This document shows, one piece after another, positions 7,492-15,155 of a stretch of 64,000 nt of DNA (position 1 is its first letter; every line of letters begins with the position of its first letter). The stretch spans positions 1,388,073 to 1,452,072 of the forward strand of contig NZ_WEGH01000002.1 of assembly GCF_009604375.1 (NCBI RefSeq), in the 5' to 3' direction. Below the pieces are notes generated by a model that saw only the letters and a list, made by a program, of their open reading frames with translations, was not told the DNA's origin and ran no database searches. Source of the DNA: Actinomadura macrotermitis (lineage in GTDB: Bacteria > Actinomycetota > Actinomycetes > Streptosporangiales > Streptosporangiaceae). The position numbers and the translations under genes were made by a program.

Positions 7492-8133
7492 TCACAGGCC
7501 GCGTTCGACCAGGTCGATCAGCTGGTGCACGGCCTCGTCGGTCTGGGATTCCTGGAGCCCGCGCAGCGGGCCGTCGATCAGCAGGACGGCCAGGCCGTGC
7601 ACGCATGACCAGATGAGGAACTCGGCGCCCGGGCGGCGCTCTTCGGGCATGGCGCCGCAGGCGACGAGGTCGTCCAGGGCGGCGCCGAGCAGCTGGAACG
7701 GGGTGAGGCCGCCCGTTCCGGCCGAGACGGCGGCCTCGGCCTGGGTCATGTCGGCCGGCACGAAGAAGGCCGCGCGGAACAGGCCCGGCTCGCGGCGCGC
7801 GAACCGCAGGTAGCCGGTGCCGACGGCGCGGAAGCGCGCGCGGGCGGCGCGGACGGGGTCGGGCTCCGGCGGGAGGGCGGCCTGCTCGGCCTCCATGGTG
7901 CGGGCGAGTTCGGCCATGGCCTCCAGTGAGACGGCGTGCACCAGGGCCTCGCGGTCGGCGAAGTGCCGGTAGGCGGCGTTCGGCGCCACCCCCGCCTGGC
8001 GGGTGGCCGCGCGCAGCACCACCGCGTCGGGGCCGCCGGCGCGCGCCAGCCCGATCCCGGCGTCCAGGAGGGCCTGGCGCAGGTTGCCGTGCCGGTAGGT
8101 GCTGCGTTTGGGCGGTCCGGTCTGCTCGGGCAT
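7492..8133 (-). CDS. TetR/AcrR family transcriptional regulator
   Basis: A 213-residue regulator with a C-terminal domain like the WHG group of TetR proteins. The helix-turn-helix includes LRQALLDAGIGLARAGGPDAV, then LRAATRQAGVAPNAAYRHFADREALVHAV. The start at 8133 is chosen because GGGAG stands seven bases upstream; an in-frame start farther up would run through the operator. It is divergent from a DUF998 membrane protein gene with two palindromes between, predicting autorepression and control of that gene. Confidence 0.9.
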   Translation of the reverse strand: MPEQTGPPKRSTYRHGNLRQALLDAGIGLARAGGPDAVVLRAATRQAGVAPNAAYRHFADREALVHAVSLEAMAELARTMEAEQAALPPEPDPVRAARARFRAVGTGYLRFARREPGLFRAAFFVPADMTQAEAAVSAGTGGLTPFQLLGAALDDLVACGAMPEERRPGAEFLIWSCVHGLAVLLIDGPLRGLQESQTDEAVHQLIDLVERGL

Positions 8134-8146
8134 CTGTCGCTCCCTT

Positions 8147-8165
8147 ATGTGGACAGCATCCACAT
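8147..8165. promoter_or_regulatory. Predicted TetR operator, proximal
   Basis: A perfect inverted repeat, ATGTGGA-CAGCA-TCCACAT, 13 bases upstream of the TetR start at 8133. The same core (TGGA/TCCA) recurs at 8186-8201, which suggests one regulator binding twice. Confidence 0.65.
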
Positions 8166-8185
8166 ATGTGTGTCATGATCTCGGC

Positions 8186-8201
8186 GTCCACAGAAGTGGA
8201 C
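8186..8201. promoter_or_regulatory. Predicted TetR operator, distal
   Basis: A perfect inverted repeat, GTCCAC-AGAA-GTGGAC, about 50 bases upstream of the DUF998 gene. Its arm is the inverted form of the arm of the site at 8147-8165. A further GTACAC and AAGTGG follow at about 8205-8215. Confidence 0.6.
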
Positions 8202-8252
8202 ATCGTACACAAGTGGTGGCGGCGCTGCCGTGGCCGGCGAAGGGGAAAGAAG

Positions 8253-8885
8253 ATGAGCGACAAGCGGACCCGGGTGCTCCTGTCCGGCGGCGCGGTGGGC
8301 ACGCCGCTGTTCTTCGCGGTGGTGGCCGCGCAGCTGCCCGCCGCCGACGGCTTCGACCTCGGCCCCCACATGATCAGCCAGCTGGCCGCCGGGCCGGGCG
8401 GCTGGGTCCAGGCGGCGAACTTCGTCGTCACCGGCGCCCTGTTCGTGCTCACCGCCGCGGGCCTCGGCCGGGCGCTGGCCGAGGGGCCGGGGCGCACCTG
8501 GCTGCCGCGGCTGGTCGCGGTGTTCGGCGCCGGCCTGGTCGCCGCCGGGCTGATGGTCGCCGACCCGGTGGCCGGATACCCCGTCGGCGTTCCCGAGGAG
8601 ACGACCTGGCACGGCATCGGGCACGGGGTGGCGGCCATGGTGGCGGGGTTCGCGCTGGTCGGGGCCCTGTTCGTGCTGGCCCGCCGGCACCGGTCCGAGG
8701 GGCTCACGGGGATGGCCGCCGCCGACGTGGCCGTGGGCGTCGGCTACCTGGTGCTGCCCTACGTCTACGCGCCCGAGATGGGGCTGCTGTTCGCGCTCGC
8801 GTCGGCCGTCGCCTGGGGCTGGATCGCGTTGGCGGCCGTGCGCCTGGCGCCCCGCCCCGTCGCGGCCGCCGCCCAGCCCGCCTGA
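8253..8885 (+). CDS. DUF998 family integral membrane protein
   Basis: A 210-residue hydrophobic protein with about six predicted membrane spans. These include the stretch after residue 8 (VLLSGGAVGTPLFFAVV), the segment NFVVTGALFVLTAAGL and later LVAVFGAGLVAAGLMV. The conserved loop with HMISQLAAGPGGWVQAANF and the later VPEETTWHGIGHGVAAMVAGF are typical of DUF998 proteins, whose function is unknown. Start at ATG 8253, preceded by AGGGGAAAGA. It is divergent from the TetR gene and probably repressed by it. Confidence 0.82.
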   Translation: MSDKRTRVLLSGGAVGTPLFFAVVAAQLPAADGFDLGPHMISQLAAGPGGWVQAANFVVTGALFVLTAAGLGRALAEGPGRTWLPRLVAVFGAGLVAAGLMVADPVAGYPVGVPEETTWHGIGHGVAAMVAGFALVGALFVLARRHRSEGLTGMAAADVAVGVGYLVLPYVYAPEMGLLFALASAVAWGWIALAAVRLAPRPVAAAAQPA

Positions 8886-8892
8886 TCCGCTG

Positions 8893-10014
8893 TCACCACA
8901 GGTAGGCCAGCTCCATGTTCAGCAAGGTGTCGAGCGGGGCCAGGCGGGTGGGGGAGCGGCGGCCCGTGTGGATGTCGATCCGCACCTCGGCGCCCCGGCG
9001 CGCGTAGAGGGCGTACCGGCCGGTGGCGTCGACGGACGGCAGCCTGACCGAACCTGGCGACTGGTTCCACTGGTCCAGCACGCGGACGCTTCCCGGCCCG
9101 GCGGGCAGCACCACGAGCCGCATCGCCGGCCCGGCCTGCCGCACCGCGAGCCGGTCGCCGTTCGGGAGCAGCAGCGCCCCGAGCGGGTCGCCGGCCGGTG
9201 GGACGGCCCGGCCGGCCGGCAGCCGGCCCGGCGCGGCGGCGGGGTCGAGGTCCCCGGCCACGCCGTCCGCCGCCCAGCGCACCCGGCGCCCGTCGGAGGT
9301 CCAGGCGAGGGCGCCGATCTCCGGCCCGCCGCCCCACATGCGGCCGGTGCCGGTGCGCAGCTCCCAGACCATGACCGCGTCGCCGTCCGCGCCGCTCAGC
9401 AGCAGCGCGAGCCGGGTGGCGTCGGGCGACGGCACGATCGCGTCGATCTCCGCCCAGGCCGACGGCCTGCCGGTCGGCCGGACGGCGGGGCGCGGCACGG
9501 CGGCGGCGACGTCGCGCGTGCGGGGGGCGCGCGCGACCAGCTCGGCGGGCCCGGGACGGCCCCGGTCATCGACCTGGACCCGGGCGACGAACCGGCGCCC
9601 GCGTCCGGACACCGTGAAGAAGTAGGTGCGGTTGTCCACGGCGACCGCGCCGGGCCCGGCCATGGTGTATCCGGGCGGCGGCTCGACCGTTCCGGTGATC
9701 CGGTTCGTGGCGACCTCCACGACCTTCGTCCTGGGCTTGCCGTCGTACTTGAAGACCAGCGTGGGTGACGCGGCCGGCTTCACCGGCGCCACGCCGCCGA
9801 GGGCCAGGGACGGCTCCTGCGGTTCCGTGCCGCCTCGCAGCTGCGCGAGGAAGAGGGCGAGCACCGCGATCAGCGCCGCGGCCGCCACCGGCAGCAGCAG
9901 CCGCGGCGCGCGCCGGGTCGGCGGGGCGTCCCAGACGGGCTCGGCGGGCGGCCGCACCCCGGACGTCCTCGCCTCGAAGGCGGAGCGGAGCCGTCGTTCC
10001 AGATCGGTGGTCAT
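8893..10014 (-). CDS. Membrane-anchored beta-propeller-like partner of ECF sigma factor
   Basis: A 373-residue protein. Residues 1-40 are a short charged cytoplasmic stretch; one membrane span (LLLPVAAAALIAVLALFLAQL) lies at about 38-58; the rest is an extracytoplasmic beta-rich region with repeat-like strands such as VVEVATNRITGTVEPPPGY, DAIVPSPDATRLALLLSG and ALAWTSDGRRVRW. Its ATG overlaps the TGA of the ECF sigma gene (ATGA, 10011-10014), so they are translationally coupled. Position and topology suggest an anti-sigma or sensor role, but no ZAS zinc motif or known anti-sigma domain is visible, so this is inference. Confidence 0.7.
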   Translation of the reverse strand: MTTDLERRLRSAFEARTSGVRPPAEPVWDAPPTRRAPRLLLPVAAAALIAVLALFLAQLRGGTEPQEPSLALGGVAPVKPAASPTLVFKYDGKPRTKVVEVATNRITGTVEPPPGYTMAGPGAVAVDNRTYFFTVSGRGRRFVARVQVDDRGRPGPAELVARAPRTRDVAAAVPRPAVRPTGRPSAWAEIDAIVPSPDATRLALLLSGADGDAVMVWELRTGTGRMWGGGPEIGALAWTSDGRRVRWAADGVAGDLDPAAAPGRLPAGRAVPPAGDPLGALLLPNGDRLAVRQAGPAMRLVVLPAGPGSVRVLDQWNQSPGSVRLPSVDATGRYALYARRGAEVRIDIHTGRRSPTRLAPLDTLLNMELAYLW

Positions 10015-10535
10015 CGCCGTCCTCCCAGGAGTTCTTCCAGGCCGCGCAGCGCGCGGGAGATCGTCGAGGAGACGGTGCCGCGGCTCACCCCGAGCGCCGA
10101 GCCGATCTCGGCGTCGTCCAGGTCCAGGTAGAAGCGCAGCACGAGCACCTCGCGCTGCCGCCGGGTGAGCCGGTCCAGCGCCGCCAGCACCTCGGCGTGC
10201 TCCTCGCGCAGCAGCGCCGCGCTCTCCGCCGACCCCTCGGGGACACGGTGCTGGACCCGCGCCAGCGCCGCCACCCGGCGGCGGCGCAGCCCGGACCGGC
10301 AGCCGTTCACCACCGACGTGCGCAGATACGCCTCGGGGTTCTCCGGTGGTCCCGTGCGCCGCCACCGGCGGTGCAGACCGAGAAAAGCGTCCTGCACGAC
10401 CTCTTCCGCGAGCCCCCGGTCGCCGACGAGCAGCACCGCGATGTGCACCAGCCGCCGCGCGTGCTGCTGGAACAGCTCGGACAGCGCCTCTGATGGCGGT
10501 GCTGTAGGCGGGGTTAACGAATCGGCTTTCGGCAC
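10011..10535 (-). CDS. ECF sigma-70 family factor (SigE-family type)
   Basis: A 174-residue ECF sigma factor with region 2 (LFQQHARRLVHIAVLLVGDRG, then LAEEVVQDAFLGLHRRW and PEAYLRTSVVNGCRS) and region 4 (LTRRQREVLVLRFYLDLDDA, then EIGSALGVSRGTVSSTISRALRGL). It starts at GTG 10535. It is co-translated with the following membrane-anchored protein by an ATGA overlap. Group and target promoters cannot be fixed from the sequence. A similar pair is found at 56934-58300. Confidence 0.9.
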   Translation of the reverse strand: MPKADSLTPPTAPPSEALSELFQQHARRLVHIAVLLVGDRGLAEEVVQDAFLGLHRRWRRTGPPENPEAYLRTSVVNGCRSGLRRRRVAALARVQHRVPEGSAESAALLREEHAEVLAALDRLTRRQREVLVLRFYLDLDDAEIGSALGVSRGTVSSTISRALRGLEELLGGRR

Positions 10536-10692
10536 GTGACGGGCCGCCTTTCTCTGGGCTCCTAACTACACAGACGTTCGTGCGCGCGTTCTGCTGAAAC
10601 GGCGGGGCTGGTTTCGTGCCGGCCGTCGCCCAGCCCGCCTGAGGGGTACGTTGCACGGGACGCCGTCCCCCTGCCGGAAACGAGGATCGCCC

Positions 10693-11061
10693 ATGGATGC
10701 CGACCTGACCGATGAGCTGCGCGACGCCGAGCGGCGCCTGCAGGCCGCCCAGCTGGCCGCCGACGCCGACGCGCTGGAGCTCCTGCTGGACGACCGGCTC
10801 GTCTTCACCGGCCCCGGCGGCGCCCTGTACTCCAAGCAGGACGATCTGGAACTCCAGCGCTCCGGCCGCCAGCGCCTGGACCGGGTCGAGGAGGAGGAGC
10901 TGACGGTGCTCGCCGACGGCCGCACCGGCGTCACCTGGTTCCTCGGCACCCTCGAAGGCGTCCTCGACGGTGAGCGGTTCAGCGCGCGGGTGCGCTACAC
11001 CCGCACCTGGATCCACGACGGCGGGTGGCGGCTGCTGGCCGCGCACGTCGGCCCCGCCTGA
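10693..11061 (+). CDS. NTF2-fold (DUF4440-like) protein
   Basis: A 122-residue protein with the DUF4440/SnoaL-like fold: a long N-terminal helix (DELRDAERRLQAAQLAADADALELLL), then DDRLVFTGPGGALYSKQDDLE, strands around TGVTWFLGTLEG, and the end RYTRTWIHDGGWRLLAAHVG. Start at ATG 10693, with GAGG seven bases upstream; earlier in-frame starts lack this. It stands alone between divergent and convergent neighbours. The family covers small-molecule isomerases, hydrolases and proteins without known function. Confidence 0.82.
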   Translation: MDADLTDELRDAERRLQAAQLAADADALELLLDDRLVFTGPGGALYSKQDDLELQRSGRQRLDRVEEEELTVLADGRTGVTWFLGTLEGVLDGERFSARVRYTRTWIHDGGWRLLAAHVGPA

Positions 11062-11067
11062 GCGGGG

Positions 11068-11826
11068 TCAGACCAGGCTCTGGCCGCCGTCGACGGTGAT
11101 GACCTGGCCGTTGACGTAGGCGTTGGCCATCAGGAACAGCGCGGACGCGGCCGCCTCCTCGGCGGTGCCGAAGCGGCCGAGCAGGGTCTGCGCGCCGGCG
11201 GCGGCCATCGCCTCGTCGGTGGCCAGGCCGGACGCCCCGCGCATCAGCGGGGTGTCGACGATGCCGTAGCGGACGGCGTTCACCCGCAGCCGCCGGGGCG
11301 CGAACTCGACCGCGAGCGCCCTGGTGAAGGTCTCGACGGCGCCGATGGCCGCGAGCGGGCCGGTCATGCCGGGGATCGGGCGGATCGCGTAGGTGCCCGA
11401 GCTGAAGGTGATCGAGCCGCCCGCGGGGAGGCGGCCGGCCGCCGCCCGGGCCGCGGCGAACGCGCCCCAGACGCGGCTGTCGAACACCGCGCGCACGTCG
11501 TCCGCCGACACGTCGGTGACGGCGCCGGCGCCGCTCAGCCCGCCGGCGGTCACCAGGACGTGGTCGACGGAGCCGGCGTGGTCGAAGACCGCGGCGAGGG
11601 CCCCTTCGTCGGAGCCGTCGGCGCGCACGCCGTCCGCGCCGGTGCGGGCGACGGCGGCGTCCAGCCGGGCCTGGTCGCGGCCGACGAGCACGACGCGGGC
11701 GCCGATCCCGCGCAGCAGCGCGCCGGCGGCCAGGCCGATGCCCGAGGTGCCGCCGACGATGACGACGGAGGCGCCGGCGAGGCCGGTGGGCAGCGGGGAG
11801 CGGATAGGGAGGGCGGCGCTGGTCAT
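11068..11826 (-). CDS. Atypical SDR-family protein lacking the YxxxK motif
   Basis: A 252-residue classical-SDR-length protein. The cofactor motif VVIVGGTSGIG (about residues 21-31) and the NNAG-equivalent VTAGG (92-96) are present. The catalytic site is not: where YxxxK is expected after the FSSG strand, the sequence reads PLAAI (157-161), with neither tyrosine nor lysine. The C-terminus ends with ANAYVNGQVITVDGGQS as in active SDRs. The protein may therefore bind NAD(P) without normal reductase chemistry. GAGGAG precedes the ATG. It is divergent from a TetR gene, with a perfect pair of inverted 14-base sites between. Confidence 0.82.
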   Translation of the reverse strand: MTSAALPIRSPLPTGLAGASVVIVGGTSGIGLAAGALLRGIGARVVLVGRDQARLDAAVARTGADGVRADGSDEGALAAVFDHAGSVDHVLVTAGGLSGAGAVTDVSADDVRAVFDSRVWGAFAAARAAAGRLPAGGSITFSSGTYAIRPIPGMTGPLAAIGAVETFTRALAVEFAPRRLRVNAVRYGIVDTPLMRGASGLATDEAMAAAGAQTLLGRFGTAEEAAASALFLMANAYVNGQVITVDGGQSLV

Positions 11827-11843
11827 GGGATCTCCTCAGAAAT

Positions 11844-11857
11844 AAACCATCCGGTTG
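11844..11857. promoter_or_regulatory. Predicted TetR operator, SDR side
   Basis: AAACCATCCGGTTG, 18 bases upstream of the SDR start. Its exact reverse complement lies at 11891-11904. Each 14-mer is itself imperfectly palindromic (AACC..GGTT), so each may be a full TetR site. Confidence 0.65.
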
Positions 11858-11890
11858 TTTTAGATCATGGCGGGCGCGGGGGCGGCAAGT

Positions 11891-11904
11891 CAACCGGATG
11901 GTTT
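11891..11904. promoter_or_regulatory. Predicted TetR operator, TetR side
   Basis: CAACCGGATGGTTT, the exact reverse complement of 11844-11857, ending nine bases before the TetR ATG at 11914. Centres of the two sites are 47 bases apart. Confidence 0.65.
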
Positions 11905-11913
11905 AATCGGGGC

Positions 11914-12498
11914 ATGGGCTACGACGCGGAGGCGACCAAGAGGCGGATCTTCGACGCGGCCATGGCGGAGTTCGCCGCGCACGGCCTGGCCGGCGCCCGG
12001 ATCGACCGGATCGCCCGCGCCGCCTGCGCCAACAAGCAGGCGATCTACCTCTACTACGGCAACAAGGACAAGCTCTTCGGCGCCGTCCTCCAGGGCAAGG
12101 TGGACGAGATCTGCAACTCCGCCGGGCTCGACCCGGCGGCGCTGGCCGAATCCGTCGGGCAGCTGTTCGACTGGTACGGCGAGCATCCCGAGCTGATCAG
12201 GCTGCTGCTCTGGGAGGCACTGGAGAACGGCCCCGGCCCGGTCGAGGGCGAGGCCGAGCGCCGCGCGGGCTACCGGGCCAACGTGCGCGACGTGCTGGCC
12301 GGCGGCGTCGCCGAGGGAGCGGACGACCCCACCCGCACCGCCCAGGACTGGCTGTTCACCGTCCTCGGCCTGATCGCGTGGAACTTCGCCGTCCCGCAGC
12401 TGCGCCGGCTCGTCCTGGACGAGGACGACGAGCAGGCCGCGCTCGCCCGGCGCCGCGCCGCGACCATCGAGGCGGTCGTCGCGCTCGGCCGGCGCTGA
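11914..12498 (+). CDS. TetR/AcrR family transcriptional regulator
   Basis: A 194-residue regulator. The helix-turn-helix region covers residues 6-55: ATKRRIFDAAMAEFAAHGLAG, then ARIDRIARAACANKQAIYLYYGNKDKLFGAVL. The C-terminal domain has the WEALENG and FTVLGLIAWNFAVPQL helices of the TetR_C group near AcrR. Start at ATG 11914, just after the operator. It is divergent from the atypical SDR gene and predicted to repress both itself and that gene. Confidence 0.9.
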   Translation: MGYDAEATKRRIFDAAMAEFAAHGLAGARIDRIARAACANKQAIYLYYGNKDKLFGAVLQGKVDEICNSAGLDPAALAESVGQLFDWYGEHPELIRLLLWEALENGPGPVEGEAERRAGYRANVRDVLAGGVAEGADDPTRTAQDWLFTVLGLIAWNFAVPQLRRLVLDEDDEQAALARRRAATIEAVVALGRR

Positions 12499-12616
12499 CT
12501 CCCTCCGGCGGCCGAGCGGACCGGCCCGCGCGGGGGAGGCGCGACCCGAGGGCGCCGGACGAGGCTGGTCACGGCGCCGCCACCCCGGCGGCGCGGTGAT
12601 GACCGAGGAGCCCAGC

Positions 12617-13162
12617 GTGACCTCCGACAGCCTCTTCGTCCGCTTCCACGGCCGCCCCGCCGAGGGGGTGCCGCGCCCGATCCGGCTGGCCGCCTACGCC
12701 ACCACGCTGGTGGTGCTGCCCTCGTGCCTGTGGCGGCTGGCGTTCGGTGTGTTCGACCTGCCGATCTCCGAGCGCCCGGCCGGCGGGAGCGGCGACGGCC
12801 CCGGCGGCATGCCCGGCTGGCTCTACATGATCGTGCTCAGCCTGGTCAGCGAGGCGCTGGCGTTCCTGACCGTCGGCCTGGTCAGCCGGTGGGGCGAGGA
12901 GGTGCCGCGCCGGGTCCCCGGCCTCGGCGGCCGCCGGATCCCGGTCCTGGCCGCGGTGATCCCGGCGGCGCTGGGCGCGGCCGCCCTCATCGCGATCAGC
13001 GCGCTGTACTTCCTGGCGCTGGAGCCGACCCCGGCGTTCCGGGAGACCTTCCCGCACCGGTGGCAGCTCGGCCTGCTCTACGCCTGCTACGCGCCGCTGC
13101 TGGCGTGGGGGCCCCTCCTCGCCGTCGTCACCGTGGCGTACTACCGGCGGCGGACGGCCTGA
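12617..13162 (+). CDS. Integral membrane protein of unknown function
   Basis: A protein of about 181 residues with four predicted membrane spans: AAYATTLVVLPSCLWRLAFG, WLYMIVLSLVSEALAFLTVGL, IPVLAAVIPAALGAAALIAI and GLLYACYAPLLAWGPLLAVV. Loops are short, and one carries GGSGDGPGG. I recognise no family motif. The start is placed at GTG 12617, which has GAGGAG six bases upstream; GTG 12596 and ATG 12599 are in frame but lack a good site. The 3' end overlaps the convergent GT87-like gene by 35 bases. Confidence 0.75.
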   Translation: MTSDSLFVRFHGRPAEGVPRPIRLAAYATTLVVLPSCLWRLAFGVFDLPISERPAGGSGDGPGGMPGWLYMIVLSLVSEALAFLTVGLVSRWGEEVPRRVPGLGGRRIPVLAAVIPAALGAAALIAISALYFLALEPTPAFRETFPHRWQLGLLYACYAPLLAWGPLLAVVTVAYYRRRTA

Positions 13163-14375
13163 GCCGGAGGACCGCCAGGGCGGTCGCCGCCAGCAGGAGC
13201 AGGTTGCGGGCGGTCAGGACGAGCACCGGCAGCGGGTCGGGGTCGTGCCGGCGCAGGCCGTCCCACCCGATCGGGAAGACGAGCTGGGTGAGCAGGGCCG
13301 CGGCCAGCAGGAGCACGGCGAGCGGGGCCCGCCGCCGTCCCGGGAAGGCCAGCGCGGCCGCGCCGAGGCCGATCAGCCAGACCAGGTACTGGGGCGACAG
13401 GACGCGGCTGGTCACGACGGCGACGAGCACGGCCGCGAGGGCGGTGTCGCAGGCCGCCGCCGGGGTCCAGGGGCCGCGCCGCCAGGCGAGGAGGGCGACC
13501 AGCGCGAGCCCGCCGGCGGTGGCCGCCTGGCAGGCCAGGGCCACGGCGTCCATGTGCCGGCCGGCGAACTGGACGCAGCCGTACCGGTGCACGAGCGGGG
13601 TGAGGTGGCCGAACAGCCGGGCGAGCTGCCACGGCGTGACGGCCACCGCCTCGATCTCCATGCCGCGGCCGCCCTGCTGCTCCAGGAAGCCCGCCTGCCC
13701 CGGCGCGAACAGCGCGGCGCCCGCCACGACCGCCAGGACGGCCGCCGCGAAGCCCGCCACCGCCCGCAGCGCCCGGCGGTCCCGGGGGACGGCCAGCAGG
13801 AGGAGCGCGGGCCAGATCTTGAGCATGGCGCCGGCGCCGGCGAGCGCCCCGAAGACCCGCTGGCGCGGCAGCGCGAGCAGGGCGGCCACCGCGACCGCCG
13901 TCACGAACAGGTCGTACCGGAAATAGGCGATGCCGCCGAGGGCGAACAGGCCGGCGACCCAGAACCAGGCCCCCGCGCGGCGCCGGCCGGAACGCAGCAG
14001 GAGCGCCAGGACCAGCGCGTCGGCCAGCAGCGCCAGCAGCAGGAACGCGACGGGGTAGGGCAGGAACCCGAGCAGGCGGGGCGCGGCGATGACCGGCGCG
14101 GCCAGCGGCGGGTACTGCCACCGCTGGCCCGTCGGGAAGGCCCCGCCGGCGATCACCTTGCTCCAGGGCGCGTAGACGCGCATGTCGCTGCTCAGGTGGT
14201 GCAGCAGGCGCAGCGCAGACGCGGCGAAGAGCAGCGTCGCCGCACGCGACATCAGCCAGCACGCCCAGACGACGGCCGCCGATTCCCGGGCACCTGAGAG
14301 GAACGTCCGGCGACCTGCCGGCGGGGGACTCTGCGGAGCCGCGACCACGGCGCCCTGCTGGTTCGGCTCGCTCAT
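13128..14375 (-). CDS. GT87-like polyprenyl-sugar glycosyltransferase (DUF2029)
   Basis: A 415-residue polytopic protein with about ten membrane spans. Typical GT87 features are the early extracytoplasmic loop with DMRVYAPWSKVIAGGAFPTG, followed by QRWQYPPLAAPVIA, a conserved PPL/A motif, and later LKIWPALLL and SPQYLVWLIGL. In mycobacteria this family contains polyprenol-phosphomannose-dependent mannosyltransferases acting outside the membrane on lipoglycans. The acidic residue in the first loop (D65 region) is the expected catalytic site. It lies 44 bases downstream of the NAD(P)-binding protein gene on the same strand. Confidence 0.8.
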   Translation of the reverse strand: MSEPNQQGAVVAAPQSPPPAGRRTFLSGARESAAVVWACWLMSRAATLLFAASALRLLHHLSSDMRVYAPWSKVIAGGAFPTGQRWQYPPLAAPVIAAPRLLGFLPYPVAFLLLALLADALVLALLLRSGRRRAGAWFWVAGLFALGGIAYFRYDLFVTAVAVAALLALPRQRVFGALAGAGAMLKIWPALLLLAVPRDRRALRAVAGFAAAVLAVVAGAALFAPGQAGFLEQQGGRGMEIEAVAVTPWQLARLFGHLTPLVHRYGCVQFAGRHMDAVALACQAATAGGLALVALLAWRRGPWTPAAACDTALAAVLVAVVTSRVLSPQYLVWLIGLGAAALAFPGRRRAPLAVLLLAAALLTQLVFPIGWDGLRRHDPDPLPVLVLTARNLLLLAATALAVLRLRPSAAGSTPR

Positions 14376-14419
14376 ACCTCACATGAATAAACGGCCAGGT
14401 CGGCGGGCGGCGCGGGCCG

Positions 14420-15079
14420 TCACCCGGCTTTGCGCGAACTTTTGGCGGAGCCGCCGCCGATCTCGACGAACTGTCCGAAGGTGGCGGGTTCGCGCAGGTC
14501 GCGGACGATCCAGTCGGCGACGTCGGCCCGGTCGACCGGGCCCGGCCGGTCCAGGTGCCCGCCCACCGCGACCCGGTAGGCGCCGGTCGGGCCGCCGTCC
14601 TTCAGCATGGGGGCGCGCAGGATCGTCCAGTCGAGCGCCGACGCCCGCACCGCCTCCTCCATCCGGGCGAGGTCGGCGTGGATCTCCCGGTAGGCCAGGC
14701 CCACCACCAGGCGGGTGACCAGGCGCTGCGGCTGCGGCAGGTGGCCGGTGTCCAGGCCCGCCGACGACATCGCCACGAGCCGCCGCACGCCCGCGGCCTC
14801 CGCCGCCGCGATCACGTTGCCGCACCCCGCGGAGAAGACCGTGGTGGCGCCGCGGCCCCGCACGCCGAGGGCGACGACGACGGCGTCCTGCCCGCTCATG
14901 GGGCCGGTCAGGGCGGCGGGTTCGAGGACGTCGGCGCGCACCGCCGTCAGCCCGGCGCGGGGCCCGGGGACCTTGCCGGGGTCGCGGGCGAGCGCGGTGA
15001 CGGTGTGGCCTTCGGCGAGGGCGCGGTCCACGAGCAGGCCGCCGGTGCGGCCGGCGGCGCCGACGATGAGGACGTTCAC
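14420..15079 (-). CDS. NAD(P)H-binding atypical SDR (NmrA-like)
   Basis: A 219-residue protein of the SDR_a5/NAD(P)-binding group. It starts VNVLIVGAAGRTGGLLVDRAL with the GxxGxxG cofactor motif and has the downstream strand HTVTALARDPGKV. It then has DAVVVALGVRG, the strand RRLVAMSSAGLD and WTILRAPMLKDG, all seen in flavin reductase- and NmrA-like proteins. GTG start with AAGGAG upstream. It is divergent from the SDR operon at 15156, with one strong palindrome in the 76-base gap. Confidence 0.85.
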   Translation of the reverse strand: MNVLIVGAAGRTGGLLVDRALAEGHTVTALARDPGKVPGPRAGLTAVRADVLEPAALTGPMSGQDAVVVALGVRGRGATTVFSAGCGNVIAAAEAAGVRRLVAMSSAGLDTGHLPQPQRLVTRLVVGLAYREIHADLARMEEAVRASALDWTILRAPMLKDGGPTGAYRVAVGGHLDRPGPVDRADVADWIVRDLREPATFGQFVEIGGGSAKSSRKAG

Positions 15080-15105
15080 GGGGGCTCCTTCGTGCCTGGC
15101 GATTT

Positions 15106-15130
15106 ATTCAGACATACTGTATGACTGAAT
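15106..15130. promoter_or_regulatory. Predicted operator between the NmrA-like gene and SDR operon
   Basis: An inverted repeat of arms ATTCAGACATAC and GTATGACTGAAT around a central T; 11 of 12 arm positions pair. It lies between divergent starts at 15079 and 15156. The TetR gene at 17426 is the fourth gene of the rightward operon and is the natural candidate to bind it. Confidence 0.65.
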
Positions 15131-15155
15131 TAAGAACCGAGCATCGGAGGGGACC

